Shown here: positions 24,973-32,164 of the stretch, one piece after another | Numbering within the stretch: position 1 is the first letter of the stretch | Layout of the letters: the number at the start of each line of letters is the position of its first letter | From: Verrucomicrobiota bacterium | GTDB lineage: Bacteria; Verrucomicrobiota; Verrucomicrobiia; Limisphaerales; UBA9464 | NCBI GenBank assembly: GCA_947471985.1 | Contig: CANIZL010000006.1 | Location: forward strand, 1-64,000 | DNA: 64,000 bases | Direction of reading: 5' to 3' | Notes under the pieces: model-generated | Databases searched by the model: none | The model's input: the letters and a program-made list of their open reading frames with translations, nothing else | Told to the model about the DNA's origin: nothing | Position numbers and translations under genes: made by a program

Positions 24973-26121
24973 CTATTTCACCGTGGCCTGGCAATTCCGA
25001 CACAGAACCCGTCCGCCGAAACGCTTGGAGTTGAAGCGGCAAAAGGCCACGACCTTGTGCTCCACGCCCTCACTGCATCCCGCACACCGGGCGGCGATCA
25101 TCGCCGGGACGGGTGCCGGTGCCGCGGAAATGGGCGGGCTTGCTGCCGGCGACACCGGGGCGGGTTGATCTTGGGTGCGCGTCCGGCCAGCGGGTTTTTG
25201 GCAACCGCGACAGAGGAGCTTGCCGCCGAACTTGCCGGGGAATTTTCGGCAATACTCCGCCTCGGCGCCCGAGAGCGGTCCGTGGCAGCTCTCGCAGGTT
25301 TTGGGTGCGGCGGGCGTTGCTTGGACCGGTGCTGCCGCCGGTGGTGAGACCGGCGCCGGCATGGGCTTCGGTGCCGGTGCCAGGGTCGGATTTGGCGTCG
25401 GATTTGGCGCCGGATTTGGCGCCGGATTTGGATTTGCCCGGGCCGACGCAGGAACGCGTGCGGGGGCATGAAACGCCAGGAGCTGGGCGGCAAAAGCTTG
25501 CAAGGTTTCGGCACTGATCAGCTTGAACACCTCCATTCCTATCGCGGGTTCGGCTTGGAGCTTTTTGACAAACGAATCCATGCGGTGCACCCGCACGTCG
25601 GCCGGATAGTTGCCCATGATGGAACAGGTGGGTTGCACCAACACGATATTTACGAACTTGGGCGGAATGGGGAATCCCAGTTTCTTCGGAGTCAGTTGGC
25701 GATCCTTGATGAGTTGTTCCAAGACCAGGATATGGCGATCATTTTGATCCACCGGCGACGGAATACCTTCCCAATGATTGAAATTGATCCGTTCCCATCC
25801 GCCGTTGGCGTACCGGATCTTGGAGCGGAAGCTTTTGCTCTCGACGACGTTGATCTGAAGGTATCGATCGATGATGAGGTGGTCGATTTGGGCCACGCGT
25901 CCCCGCCATTCCAAGCGCAGATCATGAATGACGGCCCAATTGGGGGTCGATTTGAGATGGAAATCGATATGATACGCGGCTTCGTCCTCGCCCCGGGCCC
26001 CGGCTTTGACGAAGGCGATGTCCTTTGCGGCTCGATCCCGAAGCAGGCCGGACGAGGAGTTCAGGGTTTCCTCCAATTGCTGCAGTCGCCCGTCGAGCGA
26101 GTCCCGTTCCTTAAGGATCAT
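24973..26121 (-). CDS. NERD-domain protein with Pro-rich linker and two zinc-ribbon-like modules
   Basis: The ATG at 26121 gives 382 residues. Residues ~35-155 form a NERD (nuclease-related) domain: GARGEDEAAYHI, IDHLIIDRYLQINVVESKSF and GWERINFNHW. A Pro/Asn-rich repetitive linker follows, then two CxxC...CxxC modules (CESCHGPLSGAE...CRGCQ and CAGCSEGVEH...CRNCQ), each with FGGRVLC or FGGKLLC before its second pair. NERD domains resemble Holliday-junction resolvase or restriction-type nucleases, but the cellular role is unclear. Zinc ribbons suggest nucleic-acid or protein binding. Its 3' end touches repeat copy D. Confidence 0.8.
   Translation of the reverse strand: MILKERDSLDGRLQQLEETLNSSSGLLRDRAAKDIAFVKAGARGEDEAAYHIDFHLKSTPNWAVIHDLRLEWRGRVAQIDHLIIDRYLQINVVESKSFRSKIRYANGGWERINFNHWEGIPSPVDQNDRHILVLEQLIKDRQLTPKKLGFPIPPKFVNIVLVQPTCSIMGNYPADVRVHRMDSFVKKLQAEPAIGMEVFKLISAETLQAFAAQLLAFHAPARVPASARANPNPAPNPAPNPTPNPTLAPAPKPMPAPVSPPAAAPVQATPAAPKTCESCHGPLSGAEAEYCRKFPGKFGGKLLCRGCQKPAGRTRTQDQPAPVSPAASPPISAAPAPVPAMIAARCAGCSEGVEHKVVAFCRFNSKRFGGRVLCRNCQATVK
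25388..25435. repeat. 12-bp tandem repeat encoding the Pro-Asn linker
   Basis: Three full copies of a 12-base unit (GGATTTGGCGCC, one with a T) are followed by a partial copy. On the coding strand they give alternating Asn-Pro-Ala/Thr-Pro. Length change here would only lengthen or shorten the linker of the NERD protein. Confidence 0.8.
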
Positions 26122-26287
26122 AAGTTTTGATTTAATTCCCTGTGGATGAGTCGCTTGAATACGGCCCATCGGCGCACTTTGCAAGGGTATCCGGTGACTG
26201 GATCCGCCGGGACGGTGAAAATCTGTCCGTTCCGGCCGGAGTTGCTGGGCGGGTGACGCCATCCTGGGTGATGCCCCGGACGGGGTT

Positions 26288-26965
26288 TTATTTATTACGC
26301 TGTTCGATAATTCTGCCGGCGCCGATGCCTCCGGCGAGACAGAGGACGATGACGGCGGCGGCGATCAACCAATTGTCCCATTCGTGCCGGGAGCTTGATG
26401 CGGTATTAAGGACTACCTCAGGCCCCGAATTTTCAGGGGCATAAATTCGGGGAGCGCTGGCTTTTTTCATAGGCGCCGGTCGAATGCTCACCCCGCTAGC
26501 GAGGGGTGCGGTTGGACCGGGGTTAGCCGAGGGCTGAGCGGTTTCGATCCGTGCTGGCGGGGCGCGGGGCGCTTGTGGCTTCGGATCCCGGACAGTCCCT
26601 GGTGGATCGACGGTTAAGAGGAACGGCTTGGGGCTGGTCAAGGACCAACCGGCATAACGCTCCCATCTTGGGATGTTAAATCCGCCTTCTTCTCGGGGTC
26701 TCAGCGTGTAGAAAAAGGAACTGACCAAAGGCGCTTCGTCGGACCGGGTAAGTTCGACTTCAATACCTGAAATTACGGGCACAGGTGGCGCGACTACCTC
26801 GCCGTAATTCTGAAATGTGACGGTCAGTATGGCTGACTCGCCCAAGGAAATCCTCTTCGGATCCAAGCTGGTGCGAACAATCCCTTGGCTGTGTGCACGA
26901 AGGTGCAGCAGAAGCAGGAGTAGCAAGGCAATCAGCCGGGTTCCTCGGTGAATGCCAGTTTTCAT
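26288..26965 (-). CDS. BatD-like membrane-anchored protein
   Basis: The 225-residue protein starts with a clear signal peptide (basic MKTGIHRGTR, then nine leucines, cut near AHS-QG). An Ig-like segment follows (RTSLDPKRISLGESAILTVT), then a Pro-rich spacer and a C-terminal membrane helix (~196-215) ending in basic residues. The signal, the SLGESAILTV segment and the tail anchor resemble the N-terminal part of BatD oxygen-tolerance proteins, but it is far shorter than BatD and no BatA/BatB genes are near. The assignment is tentative; a periplasmic anchored protein is sure. Confidence 0.6.
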   Translation of the reverse strand: MKTGIHRGTRLIALLLLLLLHLRAHSQGIVRTSLDPKRISLGESAILTVTFQNYGEVVAPPVPVISGIEVELTRSDEAPLVSSFFYTLRPREEGGFNIPRWERYAGWSLTSPKPFLLTVDPPGTVRDPKPQAPRAPPARIETAQPSANPGPTAPLASGVSIRPAPMKKASAPRIYAPENSGPEVVLNTASSSRHEWDNWLIAAAVIVLCLAGGIGAGRIIEQRNK

Positions 26966-27589
26966 AAGTGGATCTAATTACCTCACGTGGAGTTGGTTGT
27001 CGAGCGATTCGCTGCGGGCGAATTCGATGGAGAGCCACTTCCTGCCCTGCCGATTTTGCCGCTCGCGAAAGCGACTATCGCAACGATTGCGATCGACACC
27101 GTCGGGGCGTTGTCGAGGCGAACCATGCCGGGAATTTTACTTCGCCGGTGCCACCTTCACGAATGGGCGGGCGGTGGGGACGATGAGCGGGCGCGCGGGC
27201 GAGCAATTTTCGGTGAAACGCTCAGATCGGGACAGCCAGGCACGCATCCGGTGGTCGCAGATGGGGTGCTTCTGTCCGGATCCCAGTGGCGCGTGGAAAC
27301 GGGCGAGATTCGGGAACGGGACCTGCAAACGGGCGATTCCTCGGGGATCTCGAGGGCCTTTACCACCCAGGTGGAGCGGCGCACCATCGGAATCAGTACC
27401 ACCGTTGCCGGCGACTTCGACGGGGCGCGCTGGGGGCTGGTGGTCCACCAAGCGGAAACTCAGCACCGCGGAGGCTTACACCCTGCGGTGTCGCGTGGAT
27501 CCGGGGGAAGATCCAGCGCCGCCTGCGGCGCTGGTGTTTTTTGAATCAGCAGTGACGATGGCCGGTGATACGGCGGCGGGAACCTGAGT
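26966..27589. other. 624-base region without a confident gene
   Basis: Several open frames cover this GC-rich stretch but none shows a family motif. Two overlapping plus-strand frames have protein-like pieces (TIGISTTVAGDFDGARWGL in one, AEAYTLRCRVDPGEDPAPPA in the other). They could be one decayed gene broken by a frameshift near 27,450, but this is weak. Confidence 0.35.
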
Positions 27590-27808
27590 TTACGGCGTCG
27601 CTGCCTTTTTGAAGAGCTTCAGTGAATTCTTGGCAACGCGTTGGTGGTTCCAGAGTCGGTACATTGATAAAACTTTATCGACCCCGACTTCCCGCATGAA
27701 GGGAAGAATATCGATACGGGGTACATTTTGCTTGGTCGCTTTGCCTTCCTTGGAGGTGTATTCGACGCGGTAGTTTTCTGAGTTCGGGGCAGGGGGAGGT
27801 GTGTTCAT
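27590..27808 (-). CDS. Small orphan protein (72 residues)
   Basis: The ATG at 27808 gives MNTPPPAPNSENYRVEYTSK and so on, a polar start followed by a basic, helical C-terminal half (VDKVLSMYRLWNHQRVAKNS). I recognise no family. Codon use is less GC-biased than in the neighbours, and the composition (Lys, Asn, Tyr) is unlike a shadow frame, which supports it as a real gene. The upstream extension of the frame is arbitrary. It has no neighbours on the same strand within 275 bases other than tRNA-Arg. Confidence 0.55.
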   Translation of the reverse strand: MNTPPPAPNSENYRVEYTSKEGKATKQNVPRIDILPFMREVGVDKVLSMYRLWNHQRVAKNSLKLFKKAATP

Positions 27809-27991
27809 GTTTTGGATTTTGTGAAATGGTCTTAAATAGGCCGAAAAGTGGGCAAAGAATTGCTGTCTCTGGGCGATCTTCATCAGCAACCCGGAGGGCC
27901 ACTGTCGCCGAATGGACGCAAGTGTTGTTCGGTCGGTCACTGCCAGACCGACTGCAAAAGCCTGAGGCTCATTTGGGATTTTGGTAGAAAT

Positions 27992-28006
27992 CTCGGTTTA
28001 ACCGAG
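27992..28006 (-). terminator. Hairpin terminator after tRNA-Arg
   Basis: CTCGGTT and AACCGAG form a perfect 7-base stem around one base. On the minus strand it lies 8 bases after the tRNA CCA end and is followed by ATTTCT, a weak T-rich tail. It is the likely tRNA terminator. Confidence 0.6.
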
Positions 28007-28014
28007 GAAGAAGC

Positions 28015-28091
28015 TGGTGCACCCGCCAGGAGTTGAACCTGGAACCTGCTGATCCGTAGTCAGCCGCTCTATCCAATTGAGCTACGGGTGC
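28015..28091 (-). tRNA. tRNA-Arg (anticodon ACG)
   Basis: The minus strand folds as a 77-base tRNA. The acceptor stem GCACCCG pairs with CGGGTGC and CCA is encoded. The D arm starts AGCTCAATTGGATAGAGC. The anticodon stem GCTGA/TCAGC encloses CTACGGA with anticodon ACG, and the T arm contains GGTTCAACTCC. The ACG arginine tRNA is normally modified to inosine at position 34 and reads CGU, CGC and CGA. Confidence 0.97.
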
Positions 28092-28274
28092 TCCGAGCGG
28101 CGATAGTACGGATACCACTCAAACCGGCAAGGAAATGTTTGGGACTCTCGCTCGCTCAGGCTCCGCGTTCAGGCGGTGGGTCCGGATGACAATTGGGGCG
28201 TTTCTCGGGCGTTTACGCCGCAACACGGGGAGGCGCGTCGGAGACACGCGGTCCGGTTCCCTCCTTGGCGGGGA

Positions 28275-28307
28275 TAAAAAAAGTCCGGCACGGGGAACGT
28301 GCCGGAC
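28275..28307 (-). terminator. Rho-independent terminator of the DUF1080 lipoprotein gene
   Basis: A perfect 10-base stem (GTCCGGCACG / CGTGCCGGAC, 28283-28307) around a 5-base loop is followed on the minus strand by a run of seven T. It is a textbook intrinsic terminator, 57 bases downstream of the stop at 28365. Confidence 0.93.
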
Positions 28308-28364
28308 GGCAGGGGACGATCGCACGGATCGTCGAAAGGGAACGGAAGGGCAGGCGCGTCCGCC

Positions 28365-29069
28365 TTACAGCTTCTTCACGCGGATGTTCTTGTAGAGCAC
28401 CACGGACTTCGGATCGTGCGCCTGCAAGGCAAACGTGCCTTCGTTCAGCTTGCGCTCGAAATCCTTGCCGGCTTTGCGACCCGCTTCCTCGGTGAAGTCG
28501 TTCACCAGCTTGTCGTTCAGGTAAATTTTGACGTTGTTGCCCTTCACCACCACGCGGTGCGTGTACCATTCGTTGTCCTTCACGATGCCCTTGATGACGT
28601 CTTCCTTCACGTCCTGCACCGAGTACACGCTGCCTGACTTGCGCCAGTCACCCTGGGTCTGGTTGACCTGCGTTTCGTAACCACCCCACGGCCAACCGGT
28701 GTCGAGATACTTCGTGTGGATGTAAACGCCGCCGTTGGAGCCGGGCTCCGTCTTGATCTCCAGCTTCAGATCGAAGTCCTTGAACGGCGCCAGCGGTCCG
28801 TTGTAGAAGCAGTGTGAACGATCGCCGCAGGCCCGCAGGGCGCCGTTGACGATGCTCCAGGCCTTCGGGTTTTCGTTGACCCGCCAGTTGGTCCAGTCGC
28901 CGTCAAAAATGACGGTGTAGCCTTCGGCGTCGACCTTGCCGGACGGCGTCGCCACCGTCGTGGGCGCGGGCTTGGTGGCGCTGGCCGGAGCCTTGGATTC
29001 GGTGGTTTTGACATTGACGCAACCCGTGACCAGGGCCGCGGCGGCGAGGAAGGAGAGTGTGTATTTCAT
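28365..29069 (-). CDS. DUF1080 (3-keto-disaccharide hydrolase domain) lipoprotein
   Basis: The 234-residue protein has a lipoprotein signal (AAAALVTGC, lipidated Cys17), a low-complexity Ala/Thr/Pro spacer and a DUF1080 domain from ~45. That domain is a concanavalin-like jelly roll with YTVIFDGDWTNWRVNE, DFDLKLEIKTEPGSNGGVYI, GWPWGGYETQVN and LNDKLVNDF. DUF1080 proteins are abundant in Planctomycetota and Verrucomicrobiota, and some cleave 3-keto-glycosides. Lipidation places it in the envelope. It is a single-gene unit with its own strong terminator. Substrate is not evident. Confidence 0.88.
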   Translation of the reverse strand: MKYTLSFLAAAALVTGCVNVKTTESKAPASATKPAPTTVATPSGKVDAEGYTVIFDGDWTNWRVNENPKAWSIVNGALRACGDRSHCFYNGPLAPFKDFDLKLEIKTEPGSNGGVYIHTKYLDTGWPWGGYETQVNQTQGDWRKSGSVYSVQDVKEDVIKGIVKDNEWYTHRVVVKGNNVKIYLNDKLVNDFTEEAGRKAGKDFERKLNEGTFALQAHDPKSVVLYKNIRVKKL

Positions 29070-29182
29070 TTGCGTGACAAACCGCAGAATGGCGGAAATC
29101 CGAATTGTGAAAACGGAAAACTGGCGATAAAGCGGTCCGCCACGGCCGTCCCCCGCCTCCGCGGGCCGGTGCGAACGGGGCG

Positions 29183-29647
29183 TCAGAGCCAGTCCCAGCG
29201 GTCAAAGGTGGCCGCCTGTCCAGCGGGTAACTCATTCGAATCCAGGATGTTCCAGACCGTGGCCGCATGGATGCGGAAGCGTCGACCGGTGCGCGAAACC
29301 CGGATGCCGGCGTAATTTGCGATGAATCCCTGGCTCGTTACCTGGGCCATCAGCCGGGCGCGTTCGTCCCGTTCCGGGGCCTCGGCCGTCAGGCGCGAGG
29401 GGGTGCGGGTGAAGTCGTCCCAGGACATATCCCATTGGGCCAGCGCGGTGCGGTTGCCGAAGTTGAGGATGGGATCGGCCTGGGTGCCGTGGGAGACCAG
29501 AATGGCGGGGCTTTCCCAAGCCACCCGCGCCCAGTCCGCCGGTGCGACCCCCGGAAACAGCGCGCGACCGGTCCAGCGAAGGTGGCTCCGAGCCAGACGA
29601 TCGATGTGCTCCGTGAGCCATCGGGGGTCGGCGGGAAAGTCGTGCAT
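29183..29647 (-). CDS. MEKHLA domain-containing protein
   Basis: This 154-residue protein is nearly all MEKHLA domain, a PAS-like fold: LARSHLRWTGRALFP, ILVSHGTQADPILNFGN, SRLTAEAPERDERARL, GIRVSRTGRRFRI, ATVWNILDS and a C-terminal GQAATFDRWDWL. The family is often found as a stand-alone sensor-like protein of unknown function in plants and bacteria. No signal peptide is seen. It is divergent from the MsrP gene. Confidence 0.9.
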   Translation of the reverse strand: MHDFPADPRWLTEHIDRLARSHLRWTGRALFPGVAPADWARVAWESPAILVSHGTQADPILNFGNRTALAQWDMSWDDFTRTPSRLTAEAPERDERARLMAQVTSQGFIANYAGIRVSRTGRRFRIHAATVWNILDSNELPAGQAATFDRWDWL

Positions 29648-29723
29648 GGGCAGGAAATCGGCTCCGGCGCATTAATTCGCAATTTTCCATGCAAGGAAAA
29701 TGCTTCCCGCGCATCTTATCCCC

Positions 29724-30719
29724 ATGGCCAATCTGCTACTGCGTCCGTCCTGGTATCTTCCGGAGTCCGCCATCACCCCGCGGGCGGAGTATCAACGTCG
29801 TCGCGAATTCCTGCGCCAATTGGGCCTCAGCGGGGCCGGGTTGCTGGCCGCCACTCTGACCGGCTGCGGCAAGGAAACGACGCCCGCGGCGGCCCTCGTT
29901 CCGGCAACGGCCGGGGCGGCGACGGCGGCGGCGGCAGCAGCGGCGACGGGATTGTATCCGGCCAAGCGCAATCCGGAGTTTGATCCCAAGGTGGCCTTGT
30001 CGAATTCCGACGAGGTTTACACCTACAACAACTTCTACGAGTTCTCCACCACCAAGAGCCGGGTGCACAAACTCGTGGGCAAGTTCACCACGGATCCGTG
30101 GTCGATCCACATCGGGGGCCTGTGCGAAAATGAAATGACCCTCAGCGCGGCGGAGTTGATCGGCCTGTTCCCGCTGGAGGAGCGGGTGTATCGCTTCCGG
30201 TGCGTGGAGGCCTGGGCCATGACGGTGCCGTGGACGGGTTTTCCGTTGGCGAAATTGATCGAGAAGGCGCGGCCGAAGTCGGAGGCGAAGTTTGTGAAAT
30301 TCACCACGGCGATGCGCCCGGATCAAATGCCCGGTATCGCCACGCTGGGTGAGTACCCGTGGCCGTACACCGAGGGATTGCGCATGGATGAGGCACGGCA
30401 TCCGCTCACGCTGCTGGCGACCGGTCTCTATGGCGAACCGTTGAAGAAGCAGAACGGGGCGCCGTTGCGGATCGTGGTGCCGTGGAAATACGGGTACAAA
30501 TCCATCAAGAGCCTGGTGCGCATCGACTTCGTCGCGCAGCAGCCGGCCACGCTCTGGGAAACGCTGAATCCCGTCGAATATCCCTTCGAATCCAACGTGG
30601 ATCCGGGCAAGCCGCATCCGCGCTGGAGCCAGGCCTCCGAACGCGTTCTCGGCAATGGCGAGTCGGTCCGGACGCTCAAGTACAACGGCTACGCCGACGC
30701 CGTCGCCAAGCTGTACTGA
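29724..30719 (+). CDS. msrP: MsrP-like (YedY) molybdopterin protein-methionine-sulfoxide reductase
   Basis: Starting at ATG 29724 the protein has 331 residues and begins MANLLLRPSWYLPESAITPR as MsrP does. A twin-arginine export signal follows (RRREFLRQLGLSGAGLLA). The molybdopterin-ligating Cys is in FRCVEAWAMTVPWTGFPL. GLYGEPLKKQNGAPLRIVVPWKYGYKSIKS is the conserved C-terminal half (given here only as landmark residues). MsrP reduces methionine sulfoxide in periplasmic proteins, with electrons from the haem membrane subunit MsrQ, which is not encoded nearby. A start 24 bases upstream is possible but adds residues not typical of the family. Confidence 0.93.
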   Translation: MANLLLRPSWYLPESAITPRAEYQRRREFLRQLGLSGAGLLAATLTGCGKETTPAAALVPATAGAATAAAAAAATGLYPAKRNPEFDPKVALSNSDEVYTYNNFYEFSTTKSRVHKLVGKFTTDPWSIHIGGLCENEMTLSAAELIGLFPLEERVYRFRCVEAWAMTVPWTGFPLAKLIEKARPKSEAKFVKFTTAMRPDQMPGIATLGEYPWPYTEGLRMDEARHPLTLLATGLYGEPLKKQNGAPLRIVVPWKYGYKSIKSLVRIDFVAQQPATLWETLNPVEYPFESNVDPGKPHPRWSQASERVLGNGESVRTLKYNGYADAVAKLY

Positions 30720-30795
30720 AATTTGAGCGGGCGGGGCGGCGGCGCACCGGCTCTCGGTCTGGGCCGGGAGCAAATCTCCGGCCGCGGGCCAGCGA

Positions 30796-31236
30796 TTACT
30801 GATCGCCGCTGATGCAGGAGCGCTTCTCGTCGGCGTCGATGTAATCCGCGAACGTCTGGATGTCGTCACGGTGGCTGAGTCCGGACTGTTCCTTGCGCAT
30901 CTTCAACCGCGCCAGGAGTTCGGGATCGCCCTCGGACCCATACGTCAGCACCCAGCGATTGAAGCTCTCGCGTTTGGCGGCATTCACGTGGCGGCGCACC
31001 CAGTCGCAGACTTCGCCGTCCGTGACCGTGCCTTTGACCATTTCGATGAATGGGGCGGATTCCAGACCGGCGGCCACCAACCACTGCGCATCGAAGCCGC
31101 GCACGGCGAAGTTTTGCTGGTAGTCGGCGTGCAGGCGGCCGGCGAGGTGCAGGCGGATCTTGTCCACGAACCGGGGCAGGTAGGCCCAGCCGGCCATGGT
31201 TTCCTTCGGCGAACGGGGGTAGATGGGGTCGCTCAT
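30796..31236 (-). CDS. DUF5069 family protein
   Basis: The ATG at 31236 gives 146 residues: MSDPIYPRSPKETMAGWAYL, then PRFVDKIRLHLAGRL, DAQWLVAAGLESAPFIEMV and GEVCDWVRRHV, which are landmarks of the DUF5069 family common in Verrucomicrobiota and relatives. The function is unknown, and there is no signal peptide or transmembrane segment. The longer upstream frame is GC-rich shadow. It is 94 bases downstream of the methyltransferase gene on the same strand. Confidence 0.85.
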   Translation of the reverse strand: MSDPIYPRSPKETMAGWAYLPRFVDKIRLHLAGRLHADYQQNFAVRGFDAQWLVAAGLESAPFIEMVKGTVTDGEVCDWVRRHVNAAKRESFNRWVLTYGSEGDPELLARLKMRKEQSGLSHRDDIQTFADYIDADEKRSCISGDQ

Positions 31237-31330
31237 TTCTTTGGGAGGCAAAATTGATTCACGCGGTGCGGATGTCCAAGGGACTCCTGGGGGGGATCGG
31301 AGCGGAAAAACTCGCCACGGTGGCCCGGCG

Positions 31331-32092
31331 TCACCGCCGGGACACGGAATAAAAGCCGCTGGCCCAACGGGCGAAGGGTGAGTGGCACCACAGCCAATCC
31401 GCCGGCCGACACAGGCGCAGCGGCCAGCTCGGCCCATTGCGCAGGATGAACAGGGCGGGGATCAGGGTGAGATCGATGTAGCCCAGATGGACCTGACCGA
31501 AACCGGCGGCGCGGAGTTCGTCTTCGAGTTCGTCGGGGGAAATCTCCCGTTCGTCGGGCGAATGGTATTTGTGGTAGTTTTTGCCGATCGTACGCCGTCC
31601 CAACCACCGCAGGGCACCGTGCGCGTTGGGATCCTGGGTGTAAAAGAAGCCGCCCGGCGCCAGGGCCCGGCAGGCGGTGCCGAGAATTCCGGGGAGATCG
31701 GCCGGACGCAGGTGATGCAGGAAGGCGAGACAGACGACGGCATCGAAGCCCGTGCTCCACTCCAATTCTGCGAGCGGCTGGCAGCGGAAATCGACATTGT
31801 TCACGCCAGCGACGGCCATTTGGCGGCGGGCCAGGTCGATGGCCTGGGGGGAGATGTCCAGCGCGGTCAAGTGACCGACGTGGGGGGCCAGGGCGATTTC
31901 GAACTGACCGTCCCCGCAACCCAGGCTGAGGACCCGCCCGAGTTTCTTGCCGCCGGCAACGCGGAGAATGTTGTGCACCTCGCGGTCGATCCGGAGGCGC
32001 CAGCCCAATTCGTTGTAGGCGCGGCTTTGATAGTATTTATCAAAAAAAGCCACTTCATCCGCTTCCACCTGCGCCCGGGTGCGTTCGCTCAT
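31331..32092 (-). CDS. Class I SAM-dependent methyltransferase
   Basis: About 253 residues from MSERTRAQVE; a start three codons earlier is also possible. It is a class I methyltransferase with VLSLGCGDGQFEIALA (motif I), LTALDISPQAIDLARR (motif II), FDAVVCLAFLHHL (motif IV) and LAPGGFFYTQDPNA (motif V). The C-terminal ~80 residues carry a hydrophobic stretch (YIDLTLIPALFILRNGPSW) that may bind membranes or lipid-linked substrate. It is followed by DUF5069 and preceded, 73 bases upstream, by the GT39-like protein on the same strand. Substrate unknown. Confidence 0.87.
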   Translation of the reverse strand: MSERTRAQVEADEVAFFDKYYQSRAYNELGWRLRIDREVHNILRVAGGKKLGRVLSLGCGDGQFEIALAPHVGHLTALDISPQAIDLARRQMAVAGVNNVDFRCQPLAELEWSTGFDAVVCLAFLHHLRPADLPGILGTACRALAPGGFFYTQDPNAHGALRWLGRRTIGKNYHKYHSPDEREISPDELEDELRAAGFGQVHLGYIDLTLIPALFILRNGPSWPLRLCRPADWLWCHSPFARWASGFYSVSRR

Positions 32093-32164
32093 CGTTTCCA
32101 CATTAGGCGGAGGAGTTTCCGCTCGTCGAACGGGAGATTTCCGCGGCGTCGGTGTGCGCGGGGT

